DNA of 64,000 nucleotides from Fibrobacter sp. UWB15 (GCF_900177705.1 NZ_FXBA01000004.1:1-64000); one strand, 5' to 3'. Shown: positions 42,222 through 51,478, counted from the first letter of the stretch. Translations and numbers: made by a program. Notes: generated by a model from the letters alone, not told the origin.

Positions 42222-43733
42222 TTAAAGACGAGAGCATTTTCTTCGGGACTGGAATATTAATGTTTGGTGAAGCCCTCGCACAATGTAGTGGCCTTGCGGG
42301 AGGCTAGACTTCAATTGTTCCCATTCGCTGTAAAAGCCCTGCTTGATCAGTTTTCCTGTCAAGGAGAAAATTTGCACCTTGGTCATAGGCGAAATGGTGA
42401 ACTCGACATCGGTTGCAATCAACCGCGTTGTGTTTTCGGAGCTACTTGAAGAACTCGTAACGCTACTAGAACTTACTTCGGCGACAGAACTTGAGCTAAC
42501 AATCACCGGGTCGATTTTCGTTCCTTTTTCATATTCGCTGATATCAATTTTACCAATGCCAGAATAATTTGTCACCAAGCCCTTCACATCGCCTACGGGA
42601 TCTGCACTATAGCTGTAGACGCTCTTGGGATTGAAAGTTCCCTTAGGGATTTCCGTATCGTAAGTGACCCATGCGGTATCCTTGGAAGTAAGCGAAGTAC
42701 CGGGATTTACGGAAATCTTCATTTTTTTGCTGTTACAGCCACTACTCTGGAAGTTGGCGCAGCCTTCGTAATAGTTTCCAACAATGGTAGCCACGCCATC
42801 ATCGCCAGCGAAAATCGCCTTGCTGAGGCCCGCATAGTGATTATTTTCAAAGTAGTCGTCAGAACCATAGCGAACATTCGGGCCGTTGCCTGTTCCCTGA
42901 CCGAGAACATAGTTGTTATAAAGGTGAATTTTAGTATGGCGCATCATGGGAGTACGTGCATCCAGGTCCTTATAAAAGTTATGGTGGATAGTTATTTCAT
43001 GACGAAGACTATCTCCGTTGCTATTGCCAATGAGGCTTCCCTTATGATGGTTGTGGAAATAATTCCAGCTAAAAGTCGCATTGTAAATGTTGTTCTTGGC
43101 ATCCAGCAGACCATCGTAGCGGTCCTTGTTGCTGGTGTAGGCATTATAGAATTCGCAGTGATCGATCCAAATGTTATGGCTTCCCTGCTTATTCTTGTCA
43201 GCCCAGTTAGTGGCAGCAGAGTCCGCAGAAATCGCGATGCAGTCCGGGTCATTGAGGACAACTTCTGCCCCATTGCGGAAAGCGATCACCTTGTTTTCGT
43301 CGGTTTTGCTAATGGGAACATCGCTCATGGTGAACTTGATGTTACGAATGATGATGTTATGTTTATTCTGAATCATCAGGCCCACTCGATTAAGGAACGC
43401 CGATTCGCCTTTACCGATGATCGTCTTGTTATTGCCGACCAAGACCAATTCGCCATAAGTCGTTGCCGTACCCGAAGAGGCCACATGGCCATTTTCATCG
43501 ATAAACGTCTTGATACCGGTATTGATTTCACCCTTCACGATAATGACGTAAGGAGTTTCCAAATCTTCGGCGTACTGCTTAAATTCTGCAAAGTTGGAGA
43601 CTTCCACAACCTTGCCCCCGTTACCGCCGGTAGTGCCCCCTTCCAAAGTGGCATACCCCACCATATCGAAGTTAGGGGTAGCCGCAAAGAGCCCCACATT
43701 CATCAAGAGAATTGCCAAATATTTTGCTTTCAT
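42222..43733 (-). CDS. secreted PL1 pectate lyase
   Basis: 503 residues from ATG at 43733 behind AGAGGTGG. A signal peptide (about 1-18) is followed by a PL1 beta-helix with the classical motifs: IIGKGESAFLN, IWIDHCEFYNAY with DGLLDAKN (calcium region), and DLDARTPMMRHTKIHLYNN (RxPxxR, catalytic Arg). A Ser-rich linker (SSSSV, about 420-440) and a short C-terminal domain with IVRG follow. It is 14 nt behind the PL9 gene and probably in one operon with it. It is the most canonical pectate lyase here. Confidence 0.92.
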   Translation of the reverse strand: MKAKYLAILLMNVGLFAATPNFDMVGYATLEGGTTGGNGGKVVEVSNFAEFKQYAEDLETPYVIIVKGEINTGIKTFIDENGHVASSGTATTYGELVLVGNNKTIIGKGESAFLNRVGLMIQNKHNIIIRNIKFTMSDVPISKTDENKVIAFRNGAEVVLNDPDCIAISADSAATNWADKNKQGSHNIWIDHCEFYNAYTSNKDRYDGLLDAKNNIYNATFSWNYFHNHHKGSLIGNSNGDSLRHEITIHHNFYKDLDARTPMMRHTKIHLYNNYVLGQGTGNGPNVRYGSDDYFENNHYAGLSKAIFAGDDGVATIVGNYYEGCANFQSSGCNSKKMKISVNPGTSLTSKDTAWVTYDTEIPKGTFNPKSVYSYSADPVGDVKGLVTNYSGIGKIDISEYEKGTKIDPVIVSSSSVAEVSSSSVTSSSSSSENTTRLIATDVEFTISPMTKVQIFSLTGKLIKQGFYSEWEQLKSSLPQGHYIVRGLHQTLIFQSRRKCSRL

Positions 43734-43747
43734 TTTCCACCTCTTTA

Positions 43748-45133
43748 TTAAAACCAACTGACGCTCCAACGGAAAGGTTCCGCGGATTTTACCGAACGCC
43801 CCAACGCATTGAACCTCGGAGCATCTTTACGCCTGTCAGCAGGGGCCACCCTGCGGCGAATAACAGTCGTTGTAGCACTGCTAGAAGACACTTCCGAAGA
43901 ACTGGATTCTGCTGCAATTTCGCCATATTCGTAAGGTCCAAGATCCGGTGCCGAGCCAACATAATCAAAGCCAATTTCCGTCCCCTTGTCAATCAAGACG
44001 CTCCCTTTTTTCAGGCGGAACAACTTTGTGTACGGGAGCAGTCCATCCGCATTTCGGGCAATCGTCGCAAGGCTCGTGTCCAACGACTCAAAGTCATCGT
44101 CACTCACAGTCACCGAAATGCTCCAGGAATTCGTTTCCTGTTCGCTAGACGAACCAAAAGAGTCGGCATTTTTGCCCTTATAAGAGATATTGTTCCGCAG
44201 GTGATGCTTTTGCCCCGCATTCAGCGCCCCACCCATTCCATAATTGGCGGCACCACTGCTTCCGTTGCGGTAAGCAAGGCTCTGTTCCACCGTAATGCCA
44301 CCCGTATTGTTGTTCTGGTCAAAGCCCTTTACCGGATTATCAAACGCAATACAACGCGTGCAACGGTGATTCGCTTGGGCTTTATTGCCGCCCATCTTAA
44401 AGCCATTGCCGTTTCCATCAAAGAGCTCGGCCGCATAGCCAAAAACATTGACCCCATTCCGGAACGCCCAGGAATCATAGACAATGACACTGTCGGGCGA
44501 ATCAAAAAAGTCAAAACCGTCGTCGGAATTTTCCCAAGCACGGCAGTTGATGAACACATTTCCTGCTCCCTGAGTCTGCTTGCTCGCAAAGCCGTCAGCC
44601 ATGCCGCCCTTTTTCTTGGGGTCATAATTACGGTACGCATCTACATTGACCACCAGCGTATGATTCCCGCCCTTGTTAATTTCCAAACCGGAATTGCGGT
44701 TTTCGAAAAACGACATGTTGTAGAACTTGTTGTACGACCCTGTCACATAGGCTCCCTGGTATCCCGCACGGGTAATGGCGAGACCGTGAAGTTCGTAATA
44801 ACTGCCGGTCATGCTCAGCCCCACGCCCTTGTCGACATAGGTGAGTTCCGGGAACTGGAAGTCTATCACGGCAGTCGCATGGCCCGCCGCATAGAACACA
44901 ATGGGCTTGTCCGCCATTCCTGACTTAGAAAGTGTAATCGTATTCGCCTGACCCTCTGTATAGGGCACCTGGTATGTTCCCGCTTCAAAAAAGACGGTAT
45001 CTCCGGCGGAGGCCTTAGTCATGGCCGAAATAAAATCGTCGCCAGGCTTTACATGGGTATTCCCGGCAAGCGCCAAAACGGCAAAAGCTGCCGTCAAAAT
45101 TTCCACCAAGCGGATATTCTTCAAATAATTCAT
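43748..45133 (-). CDS. secreted PL9 pectate lyase
   Basis: 461 residues from ATG at 45133, chosen because it gives a proper signal peptide (NYLKNIRLVEILTAAFAVLA). The PL9 right-handed beta-helix contains DGFASKQTQGAGNVF, CRAWENSDDGFDFFDSPD and DGNGNGFKMGG, which carry the catalytic Lys and Ca2+-ligand Asp residues of the family. It ends with the PDLGPYEYG strand shared with the PL9 at 47978. A Ser-rich linker and the Arg-rich tail (NALGRSVKSAEPFRWSV) follow. It is the first gene of a two-lyase operon. Confidence 0.9.
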   Translation of the reverse strand: MNYLKNIRLVEILTAAFAVLALAGNTHVKPGDDFISAMTKASAGDTVFFEAGTYQVPYTEGQANTITLSKSGMADKPIVFYAAGHATAVIDFQFPELTYVDKGVGLSMTGSYYELHGLAITRAGYQGAYVTGSYNKFYNMSFFENRNSGLEINKGGNHTLVVNVDAYRNYDPKKKGGMADGFASKQTQGAGNVFINCRAWENSDDGFDFFDSPDSVIVYDSWAFRNGVNVFGYAAELFDGNGNGFKMGGNKAQANHRCTRCIAFDNPVKGFDQNNNTGGITVEQSLAYRNGSSGAANYGMGGALNAGQKHHLRNNISYKGKNADSFGSSSEQETNSWSISVTVSDDDFESLDTSLATIARNADGLLPYTKLFRLKKGSVLIDKGTEIGFDYVGSAPDLGPYEYGEIAAESSSSEVSSSSATTTVIRRRVAPADRRKDAPRFNALGRSVKSAEPFRWSVSWF

Positions 45134-45207
45134 CCCAAGTACATCCTTTGATATTCCGACAAACATTCATTCCTGTTCTCAAAAATATTCTCAAAATATA
45201 AAAACAG

Positions 45208-45236
45208 AATATAAGTTATTCTTTTCGTAAAGTCAA
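45208..45236 (-). promoter_or_regulatory. promoter of the PL9-PL1 operon
   Basis: TTGACT (45236-45231), a 17-nt spacer, then TATATT (45213-45208) on the minus strand. This is one of the best matches to a consensus promoter in the window. Confidence 0.7.
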
Positions 45237-45259
45237 TAGATACAGCGATTTTTTTTGCA

Positions 45260-45275
45260 AAAATGTTCTCATTTT
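45260..45275. promoter_or_regulatory. AAAATG-N4-CATTTT inverted repeat
   Basis: AAAATG-TTCT-CATTTT with perfect 6-bp arms, centred about 54 nt upstream of the PL9 -10 box. Related forms are AAAATG-TAGA-CATTTT at 63590, AAAAAG-TCCA-CATTTT at 39610 and a weaker one near 61163, each upstream of a cell-wall enzyme gene. Confidence 0.5.
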
Positions 45276-45305
45276 TACAAAAAAATAATTATTTATGGAT
45301 TACGC

Positions 45306-46934
45306 CTAGCGGGCCGAAAGGGCTGGCCAGTAATTTTCGGGACGCTGGTTCAGGTAGGTAAGGCGAGTCCAGTCGTCATCGCGGTAACAGCTACCGAGCA
45401 TGAGTTCGTCAATCGTACCGGTAAAGCCGCCGACTTCAAAGTCTGCGACATCACGAACGCCCGTCCAAGCGATTTGTTCCGGATCCGTTTCTATCTTACG
45501 GTCGTTCACGTAGAAATTGGACTGCGATATCGTATGGCGGCTAAAGGCGACATACACCCACTCGCCCGCCTTGATATCTGACATTCCCGACAACCAAGCA
45601 TATTTCACAGAATCGGAACTTGAATCGGGAACCCAGAGGTCCACGACAAAGCCTTTCTCTGGAACATAGCGCAATGCATATTCCTTGGACTTTTTGAAAA
45701 TGGTCTGCTCCGATTCAAGACTTTCGAGCTTTACCCATACAGAGAAGCAGAAATATCCGCTGCCGTCATAATTCAAGTTCACCTTGCGCGAGGAATCAGC
45801 CGCACTCGAATTCTCGACGACAATAACATCGCCTTCATCAAGTTCCACTCCCCTACCAACAACACCGTCGGCAGCCACGACCCCTGTCGGCAGACCTTCG
45901 AAGTAGCCCTTTTCTGCTCCATCGTCCACAGGTGCAAGGCCGCTATCGAAATGCCACACCAAAGAATAGCTGCGGTTCGTGGGGAACACATCCTTTGCGT
46001 ACGCGGGGTTCATGGTGTTGTCAAAATGGAGTTCCAGGGAATCTGAAACATTCAGCGAATCGACACGCACCCAGAACACGGTCTCCTTGGCAGAAGCGTC
46101 AAAGTAAGTCTGCGTAATGGGGAGTTTCTTGCTGCGGTTTCCGTCCTGCGAAATGCGCACGGCCTCCCAGCGGCCGTTCACCACCTCCGCAGAATCGAAA
46201 GAAATTTCCTTATCCGTCAAGCGAATGGCCAGCGGGAAATCGCTCACGACGGTGCCGAGCGAATCGATTTCTTCGGGGAGTGCGAGCGGAGCTTTCAATG
46301 TGTACGTCACCGAATCGCCCCAGACTGTAGTCTCTTCAGGCTTTACAGAAACATCCTTAAATCCAAACGGACTCATGCCATCCATGTAAACAATAAGTTC
46401 AAACGTGTCTGCCGGGAGGCTATCGACCACGATTTTCCCGTTCTGCACGGAGACACTTCTGCGAATAGTCGTCCCAATGACAATCGCCTCGCCGCTTTGG
46501 TTTTCGCGGAAAGCGCCCGATACGAGAAGTTTGACCGTACCCGGACCTTGCAAAGTGTCATTTACAGCAAGGGGCTCGTCCTCTTCGGCATTCAGGTTCT
46601 GCAGCAGGAGCATCTGGCCAGATTCCTGGTGGAAAGCCTCCAAGGAGAAACTGCCCGACGGGATGGTGTCAAACTCATAATTTCCGTTTTCATCCGTTTC
46701 GGTTTCGAACGCGGAAGGCAGAACCTGTTCGGCCTTGCTTGCCGCAAGAATATTGTAGTCGCCCGGCACGCACTGTACACGCGCATGTGCGGCCGGCTTG
46801 CCGCCGTCCAACATCAAGATACCCGCGAGTTCCGGGGAACCCGTTTCGGCACTATTGCCCGCCACTTGGCTGTTCGAAGAACAACCCACAAAAAGGGCAA
46901 CGAAACCCGCTAAAAAGTATTTCAAAGTATCCAT
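45306..46934 (-). CDS. lipoprotein with DUF2341-like and LamG domains, regulator partner 3
   Basis: 542 residues from ATG at 46934. The lipobox-like FVGC (Cys18) is followed by a carboxypeptidase-regulatory-like domain (ELAGILMLDGGKPAAHARV, about 32-110), further beta modules, a DUF2341-like region (about 230-310) and a C-terminal LamG/concanavalin-like fold (about 320-540) ending in GFTGTIDELMLGS. It is divergent from TIGR02147 copy 3 and shares palindrome copy 5 with it. A surface glycan-binding role is inferred. Confidence 0.78.
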   Translation of the reverse strand: MDTLKYFLAGFVALFVGCSSNSQVAGNSAETGSPELAGILMLDGGKPAAHARVQCVPGDYNILAASKAEQVLPSAFETETDENGNYEFDTIPSGSFSLEAFHQESGQMLLLQNLNAEEDEPLAVNDTLQGPGTVKLLVSGAFRENQSGEAIVIGTTIRRSVSVQNGKIVVDSLPADTFELIVYMDGMSPFGFKDVSVKPEETTVWGDSVTYTLKAPLALPEEIDSLGTVVSDFPLAIRLTDKEISFDSAEVVNGRWEAVRISQDGNRSKKLPITQTYFDASAKETVFWVRVDSLNVSDSLELHFDNTMNPAYAKDVFPTNRSYSLVWHFDSGLAPVDDGAEKGYFEGLPTGVVAADGVVGRGVELDEGDVIVVENSSAADSSRKVNLNYDGSGYFCFSVWVKLESLESEQTIFKKSKEYALRYVPEKGFVVDLWVPDSSSDSVKYAWLSGMSDIKAGEWVYVAFSRHTISQSNFYVNDRKIETDPEQIAWTGVRDVADFEVGGFTGTIDELMLGSCYRDDDWTRLTYLNQRPENYWPALSAR

Positions 46935-46947
46935 CACCACTAATATA

Positions 46948-46953
46948 AATATA
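46948..46953 (-). promoter_or_regulatory. predicted -10 box of lipoprotein partner 3
   Basis: TATATT on the minus strand, starting 57 nt from the far edge of palindrome copy 5. The leader would be only about 7 nt. Confidence 0.55.
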
Positions 46954-46994
46954 GTTTCGTCAAAAAGGAAAACAAATATTCACTATTATAACGC

Positions 46995-47010
46995 GTTGTT
47001 TCTAGACAAC
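46995..47010. promoter_or_regulatory. 16-bp palindromic operator, copy 5, shared by divergent genes
   Basis: GTTGTT-TCTA-GACAAC, within a longer symmetric CGTTGT...ACAACG. A -10 box lies 57 nt away on each side: TATATT from 46953 on the minus strand and TACATT from 47052 on the plus strand. Confidence 0.7.
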
Positions 47011-47051
47011 GGGAATATTGCACTATCACCCCTCTTCGCAACCATTTTTCT

Positions 47052-47057
47052 TACATT
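47052..47057 (+). promoter_or_regulatory. predicted -10 box of TIGR02147 copy 3
   Basis: TACATT, starting 57 nt from the far edge of palindrome copy 5. Transcription would begin at or next to the ATG at 47064, giving a leaderless or nearly leaderless message. Confidence 0.5.
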
Positions 47058-47063
47058 TAAGGC

Positions 47064-47912
47064 ATGGGCGAAAAGAAACCGACAAAAAGAATCTTCGAAT
47101 ACCTGGATTACCGGGAATTTTTGAAAGATTACTACAACGCAAAGAAAGAGGCGAACCCCGCCTTTTCGCTTCGCGTGTTTTCGGACAAAATCGGTTTCAA
47201 GGCCAAGGACTTTATTAGCCGCGTCATGAACGGCGACAAAAACCTTTCGAGCCAGAGTATCCCCAAAGTAGCTTCGGGACTCCGCCTTGGCAAGCATGAA
47301 GCTGAATTTTTCGTGGCGCTTGTCAAGTTTAACCAGGCCGAAACCACCGACGAACGCAACGTCGCCTTCGAACAAATGCAGGCCGTGCTCAAAGTCGTAC
47401 GATTCGCCGAAAAGCAGCACCTGCTCGGGCATGCACAGTACATGGTATATTCCGACTGGCGACATCTCACAATCCGTAGCCTGATTGGCATGTTCGGTTT
47501 TGACGGCAACTACGAGGCGCTCGCCAAGCAAGTTCGTCCAAACATCACTGTCGAACAGGCAAAACAGTCCGTAAAGCTACTCAAAGAATGTCAACTCATC
47601 AAGAAAGATGAATCGGGCAAGTACGTGCTGACCGAAAGCGCCATTACCACTGGCGATCGCACCTCGAAACTCGCACTCCGCGGCTATCACCAGAATTGCC
47701 TAAAGCTCGCTGCAGATTCCATTGACCGCGACGCTCCTGGCACGCGCCATGTTTCGGGCCTTACGCTTGGAATCAGCCAAGAAGGCTACGAACGCATTGT
47801 AGAGCGAATCAACGCCTTCCGTAAAGAAATCGCGCTCCTCGCCGAAGAAGACGAAGGGAGCGATAAAGTTTTCCAACTGGAATTTGCCCTGTTCCCCGTC
47901 GGCGGGAAATAA
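47064..47912 (+). CDS. TIGR02147/DUF4423 family regulator, copy 3
   Basis: 282 residues. RIFEYLDYREFLKDYYN is the conserved N-terminal motif, followed by an HTH-like stretch (FSDKIGFKAKDFISRVMNG). The DUF4423 signature is diverged (MVYSDWRHLTIRSLIGMFG in place of the usual YFxxWYYPxxR). ITVEQAKQSVKLLKECQLI is winged-helix-like, and the C-terminus QLEFALFPVGG is typical. Unlike the other three copies it is divergent from its lipoprotein rather than upstream of it. Confidence 0.85.
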   Translation: MGEKKPTKRIFEYLDYREFLKDYYNAKKEANPAFSLRVFSDKIGFKAKDFISRVMNGDKNLSSQSIPKVASGLRLGKHEAEFFVALVKFNQAETTDERNVAFEQMQAVLKVVRFAEKQHLLGHAQYMVYSDWRHLTIRSLIGMFGFDGNYEALAKQVRPNITVEQAKQSVKLLKECQLIKKDESGKYVLTESAITTGDRTSKLALRGYHQNCLKLAADSIDRDAPGTRHVSGLTLGISQEGYERIVERINAFRKEIALLAEEDEGSDKVFQLEFALFPVGGK

Positions 47913-47934
47913 CTTTCCATAATTTTTATACAAA

Positions 47935-47967
47935 AACGCCCCGACATTCGTCGGGACGCCTTGTTTG
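47935..47967. terminator. terminator between convergent TIGR02147 copy 3 and PL9 genes
   Basis: CCCGAC-ATTC-GTCGGG with flanking A-run and T-rich sequence (CGCCTTGTTTGG). Its loop and flanks resemble the hairpin at 39680. Confidence 0.7.
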
Positions 47968-47977
47968 GTATTGAAAA

Positions 47978-49633
47978 CTACTTTGCGAATGTGGGCTGCA
48001 CTGCCTTGCGGTTACCTGCACGTAGCGCATTCACCGAGCGGCCGTTCACGTAGAACAGGCGGCCCGGCTGCTGCATATTCTGCCTACGTTGCGGAAGCGG
48101 GCGCACAAACGTCGTCGAATCACCCGCAGAAATTTCCGTAGAATCCGCAGTCGAATCGACCGGCGCAGCCGACGTATCGACCGGAACGACAATCGGCGTT
48201 ACAGCGGTATCCTTCGGCGTGGTATCGACCGGCACTATAACAGGCGACACATAGCCGTATTCGTACGCACCCAAATCCGGAGCCTTGCCCTCGTACTTGA
48301 GCCCCACATTCACGCCCTTGTCAATCATCTGGCTATTTTTCGCGAGCTTCAGGAAGTCAATATCCGGAAGGCTACCGTCGGCCTGGCGCGGGCCGAACGC
48401 ACCACCGAGAGGTCCGAGTTCCTTGCCCGTCACGGTCATGCTCGGGTCCGACACACTCACGAAATCCGATTCCTTCGGGGTGATGTTCAGGTTCCAGGTA
48501 TTGTATTCACCCGCCGCATATTCGCCGCCAATGTAGGCCGTCTTGTTCGGGAAGGCGATATTGTTTTTCATCACGTGAGCCTTGCTCCCCTTGAGCACGA
48601 CACCGTCGGTGCGGTTGTCATTTGCATCCCAGGTGCTCGCCCACATGTTGAACGCAGTACCGTTCATATAGGCCGTATTGTTGAACCAGTCGTTACCGCC
48701 GCTGCTGTGGTTTGCGTAAAAGCCCGATGCCTTGTTTTTCCAGGCGACGCAGTTGCGGATGGTGTGGCGCACACCCGTCTTGCTGCTCCCCGCCTTGAAA
48801 CCGTTGCCGTTTCCGTCCTTCGGCTTGCCGGTCCCGTAGTTGCTGTAGCCGTGGCCCATTGCCCAGCTGTTCTCGATAACCACCGGGAACTCCTGGCTAA
48901 TAAAATCCCAGCCGTCGTCGCTGTTCCACCAGGCACGACAACCGATGAACTTCGTCGTATCGCCACCCTGCTGGTAGTGCACGCCAAAGCCGTCGGCATT
49001 CTGGCCGTCGCCCTGGCGTCCGTTAGGGTCGTAGTTGTCGTGGCTGTCGCAGTTCAAGAACAAATGTCCGCCGCCGCTTCCCGAGCCCTTCTCGTTTACG
49101 AAGAATCCCGAGCCGCCGTTGTGGTGGCTATCGATCAACTCCAAGAAGATATGCTTGCTGCGGGACACGTACACGCCCACATTCGATTCGCCCTTCATAG
49201 GAACGTTCTTGACTTCGAGCCCCTTCAGGTGCAGGTACTGCGCCTGGATAAGGATACCCGAAGTGTACCTTACGTTGTTCGAACCGTCGGCAATCGGCAT
49301 TTTGCTAAAGTCGATGACCGGCTTTTCGCCTGGGTACGCGAGGTAATGAATTCGCTTGTTGTCACTTGAACCGCTCTTGGTCAGGTGAATGCCCGCGAAC
49401 ATGTTGTCGTTTTTCACATACGACGTATCCGTATGCAAGTAGGTGCCGCCGCGAATCCAGACGGTATCGCCCGCGTTCACCACGGAATTCGCCTTGTTGA
49501 GGGTTGCAAACGGGCTATCCTTCGTTCCCTTGTTCGTATTCTTGCCATCGGGGGCCACGTAGTAGGTCGCCCCGAAAGTTTCCGCAGCAGCCAAGGCAAT
49601 CACGGCCGCACACAACACGCGCTTCATTTTCAT
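47978..49633 (-). CDS. secreted PL9 pectate lyase
   Basis: 551 residues from ATG at 49633 behind GAGG. A signal peptide (about 1-21) is followed by a PL9 beta-helix beginning YYVAPDGKNTNKGTKDSPF. CRAWWNSDDGWDFISQEFP and DGNGNGFKAGSSKTG match the equivalent regions of the PL9 at 43748. It ends PDLGAYEYG, then a Pro/Thr/Asp-rich linker and a basic tail (NGRSVNALRAGNRKAVQ). It follows the GH53 gene by 15 nt, so the pair is probably one operon. Confidence 0.9.
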   Translation of the reverse strand: MKMKRVLCAAVIALAAAETFGATYYVAPDGKNTNKGTKDSPFATLNKANSVVNAGDTVWIRGGTYLHTDTSYVKNDNMFAGIHLTKSGSSDNKRIHYLAYPGEKPVIDFSKMPIADGSNNVRYTSGILIQAQYLHLKGLEVKNVPMKGESNVGVYVSRSKHIFLELIDSHHNGGSGFFVNEKGSGSGGGHLFLNCDSHDNYDPNGRQGDGQNADGFGVHYQQGGDTTKFIGCRAWWNSDDGWDFISQEFPVVIENSWAMGHGYSNYGTGKPKDGNGNGFKAGSSKTGVRHTIRNCVAWKNKASGFYANHSSGGNDWFNNTAYMNGTAFNMWASTWDANDNRTDGVVLKGSKAHVMKNNIAFPNKTAYIGGEYAAGEYNTWNLNITPKESDFVSVSDPSMTVTGKELGPLGGAFGPRQADGSLPDIDFLKLAKNSQMIDKGVNVGLKYEGKAPDLGAYEYGYVSPVIVPVDTTPKDTAVTPIVVPVDTSAAPVDSTADSTEISAGDSTTFVRPLPQRRQNMQQPGRLFYVNGRSVNALRAGNRKAVQPTFAK

Positions 49634-49648
49634 AAACACCTCATCCCG

Positions 49649-51478
49649 TTACTTTGAATATATCTTAATTTTCGACGCGCGGTTCTTCAATGCACCCACA
49701 GAACGTCCGTTCACCAGGAAGTTCCGGCCACCGTTACGGAGCGTATTGCTACGCACGGGGATCCTCTGGAGTACCGTCGTGCCGCTGTCGCCCACCGCCG
49801 AGTCGCCAGGATTGACAGGGACCACCGCGTTTTTATCCACGAACTCGATGCGGTCGATATTCGGGCCGCCATCCTTCGTGAGCGATGCGATGGTGATGGC
49901 GCTTGCACCCGCAGGCAACCTGAGCGTCACCACGCTAGAATCCCACGATTCCCAGGCACCCGTCGATCCGAAGTCCACCGATTCCACCTGCACCTTGCCA
50001 TTCACCGCAACACTTACCGGGCGGTTTGCCGTAGAGCCGTTCGCAAAGACAATCTTCACGTCCTTATCGCCCTCGTCGGCAGCAACCACGGAAAGCGTCA
50101 GCGAAGAACCCACCTCGTTATCGAGATTCGCGTAGCCCTTGCCCGAAAAGCCCTCGTGCGTCGACTCGAGAACCGTCTTGTTGAACACGCCATTTTCCGC
50201 TTCGTACTTGAGCGAATCCTTGCCCACGAACTTGAAGGTCGCGCCCAGGTTCACATCCTTGCCGAGACTTGCCACCGTGTATTCCTTGCCGTTACCCGTA
50301 TTGTCGCCGGTCCACGCCACAAATTCCCAGCCCTCCTGCGGAACGGCGGTAAAGGTCACCTTGCTGCCTTCCGAAATTTCACTGCCTTCAATGCTCTGCG
50401 CAATCGAGCCGCCGTAAGCGACAGTCGTCTTCACGTTGTACTTCTTTACGACCTTGCCGTTCTGCACCCAGTCCGGGAGCGTCGCGTTGTATTTTTTCGC
50501 AATATCGCGCAATTCCCTAAGGCGCGCGTTCGCCGTATATTTCTGGCCGTCGCGATCAAACATCGGCTTGTTGCTGTAGCGGGTCGGTTCCCACACGAAG
50601 GTCCCCCAGCCCAAGTCTCCAAATTCATAGAACACCGAGTTCACGAGGGCCGTACGTTCGCCCGTATATTCGCAGCTCAGCACCGCCTTCTTGTTCTTGA
50701 CCACGAGCCCGAACATATCGCGCCAATCCTGCCCGTTGTTCGTGGTGCCGTAGGTGGAACCGCAAATGGCATCGTAGTCGATATTCGCGTGAATCTTGCT
50801 GTACCAATCCGCGAAGCCCTTCTCGGGGCGCGGCTGGCCATGCTGCATCACAATCTTGATGGAAGGATCCGTCTCGCGCACCGCACGCACACCCGAATTG
50901 ATGATGTTCGCGAAGTCCGCCGTCTTGCTCAGCGAAACGCCCGCCACCCTCGAGTTGATTTCGTTACCCACCTGCACCATGTCGGGGCGCAGCCCCGCCT
51001 TCATGAGCGCATCCATGGTCGTCTTCACGTGATTATAGGCGAGCTTGCCCATCTCGGCATTGCTCTTGCCCGCCCAAGAGGCCGGAACATCCTGATGGCC
51101 GATGGAAGCCCACGTGTCGCTCATGTGGAAATCTAGGAAGAACCCCATGTTGTGCGCCTTGATGCGCTTGGCGAGCGCAATGGTATGTTCCAGGTCGCAC
51201 CAGCACACGTTGGAATTTGCACCGGAGTAACTCTCCTTGGCGTAGCCGATGCACGAATTCACGAAGGTGCGCACGCGGATAAAGTTGATTCCATGATTTT
51301 GCAGGATATCAAAGAGATCCTGCTGCTTGCCGTTATCGTAGTACTTTGCCCCTAACGACTCGTCTTCGAGCACCCACGAGACATCGACACCCACGATATA
51401 CGGGCGCGCAAGCGCCGCAACCGCCACGGCACCCAGAACCAGCGCCGTTTTCCTGATGATTTTTCCCAATCCAAACAT
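49649..51478 (-). CDS. GH53 endo-beta-1,4-galactanase with CBM35-like domain
   Basis: 609 residues; AAAGGAG precedes the ATG. A signal peptide (about 1-25) is followed by a GH53 barrel (about 26-345): YIVGVDVSWVLEDE at its start, the acid/base Glu in VQVGNEINSRV and the nucleophile in VLSCEYTGERT. A bacterial repeat module of the InlB-B type (about 350-425, EGWEFVAWTGDN), a CBM35/CBM6-like domain (about 428-560) and a basic tail (NGRSVGALKNRASKIKIY) follow. It degrades galactan side chains of rhamnogalacturonan-I. Confidence 0.93.
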   Translation of the reverse strand: MFGLGKIIRKTALVLGAVAVAALARPYIVGVDVSWVLEDESLGAKYYDNGKQQDLFDILQNHGINFIRVRTFVNSCIGYAKESYSGANSNVCWCDLEHTIALAKRIKAHNMGFFLDFHMSDTWASIGHQDVPASWAGKSNAEMGKLAYNHVKTTMDALMKAGLRPDMVQVGNEINSRVAGVSLSKTADFANIINSGVRAVRETDPSIKIVMQHGQPRPEKGFADWYSKIHANIDYDAICGSTYGTTNNGQDWRDMFGLVVKNKKAVLSCEYTGERTALVNSVFYEFGDLGWGTFVWEPTRYSNKPMFDRDGQKYTANARLRELRDIAKKYNATLPDWVQNGKVVKKYNVKTTVAYGGSIAQSIEGSEISEGSKVTFTAVPQEGWEFVAWTGDNTGNGKEYTVASLGKDVNLGATFKFVGKDSLKYEAENGVFNKTVLESTHEGFSGKGYANLDNEVGSSLTLSVVAADEGDKDVKIVFANGSTANRPVSVAVNGKVQVESVDFGSTGAWESWDSSVVTLRLPAGASAITIASLTKDGGPNIDRIEFVDKNAVVPVNPGDSAVGDSGTTVLQRIPVRSNTLRNGGRNFLVNGRSVGALKNRASKIKIYSK

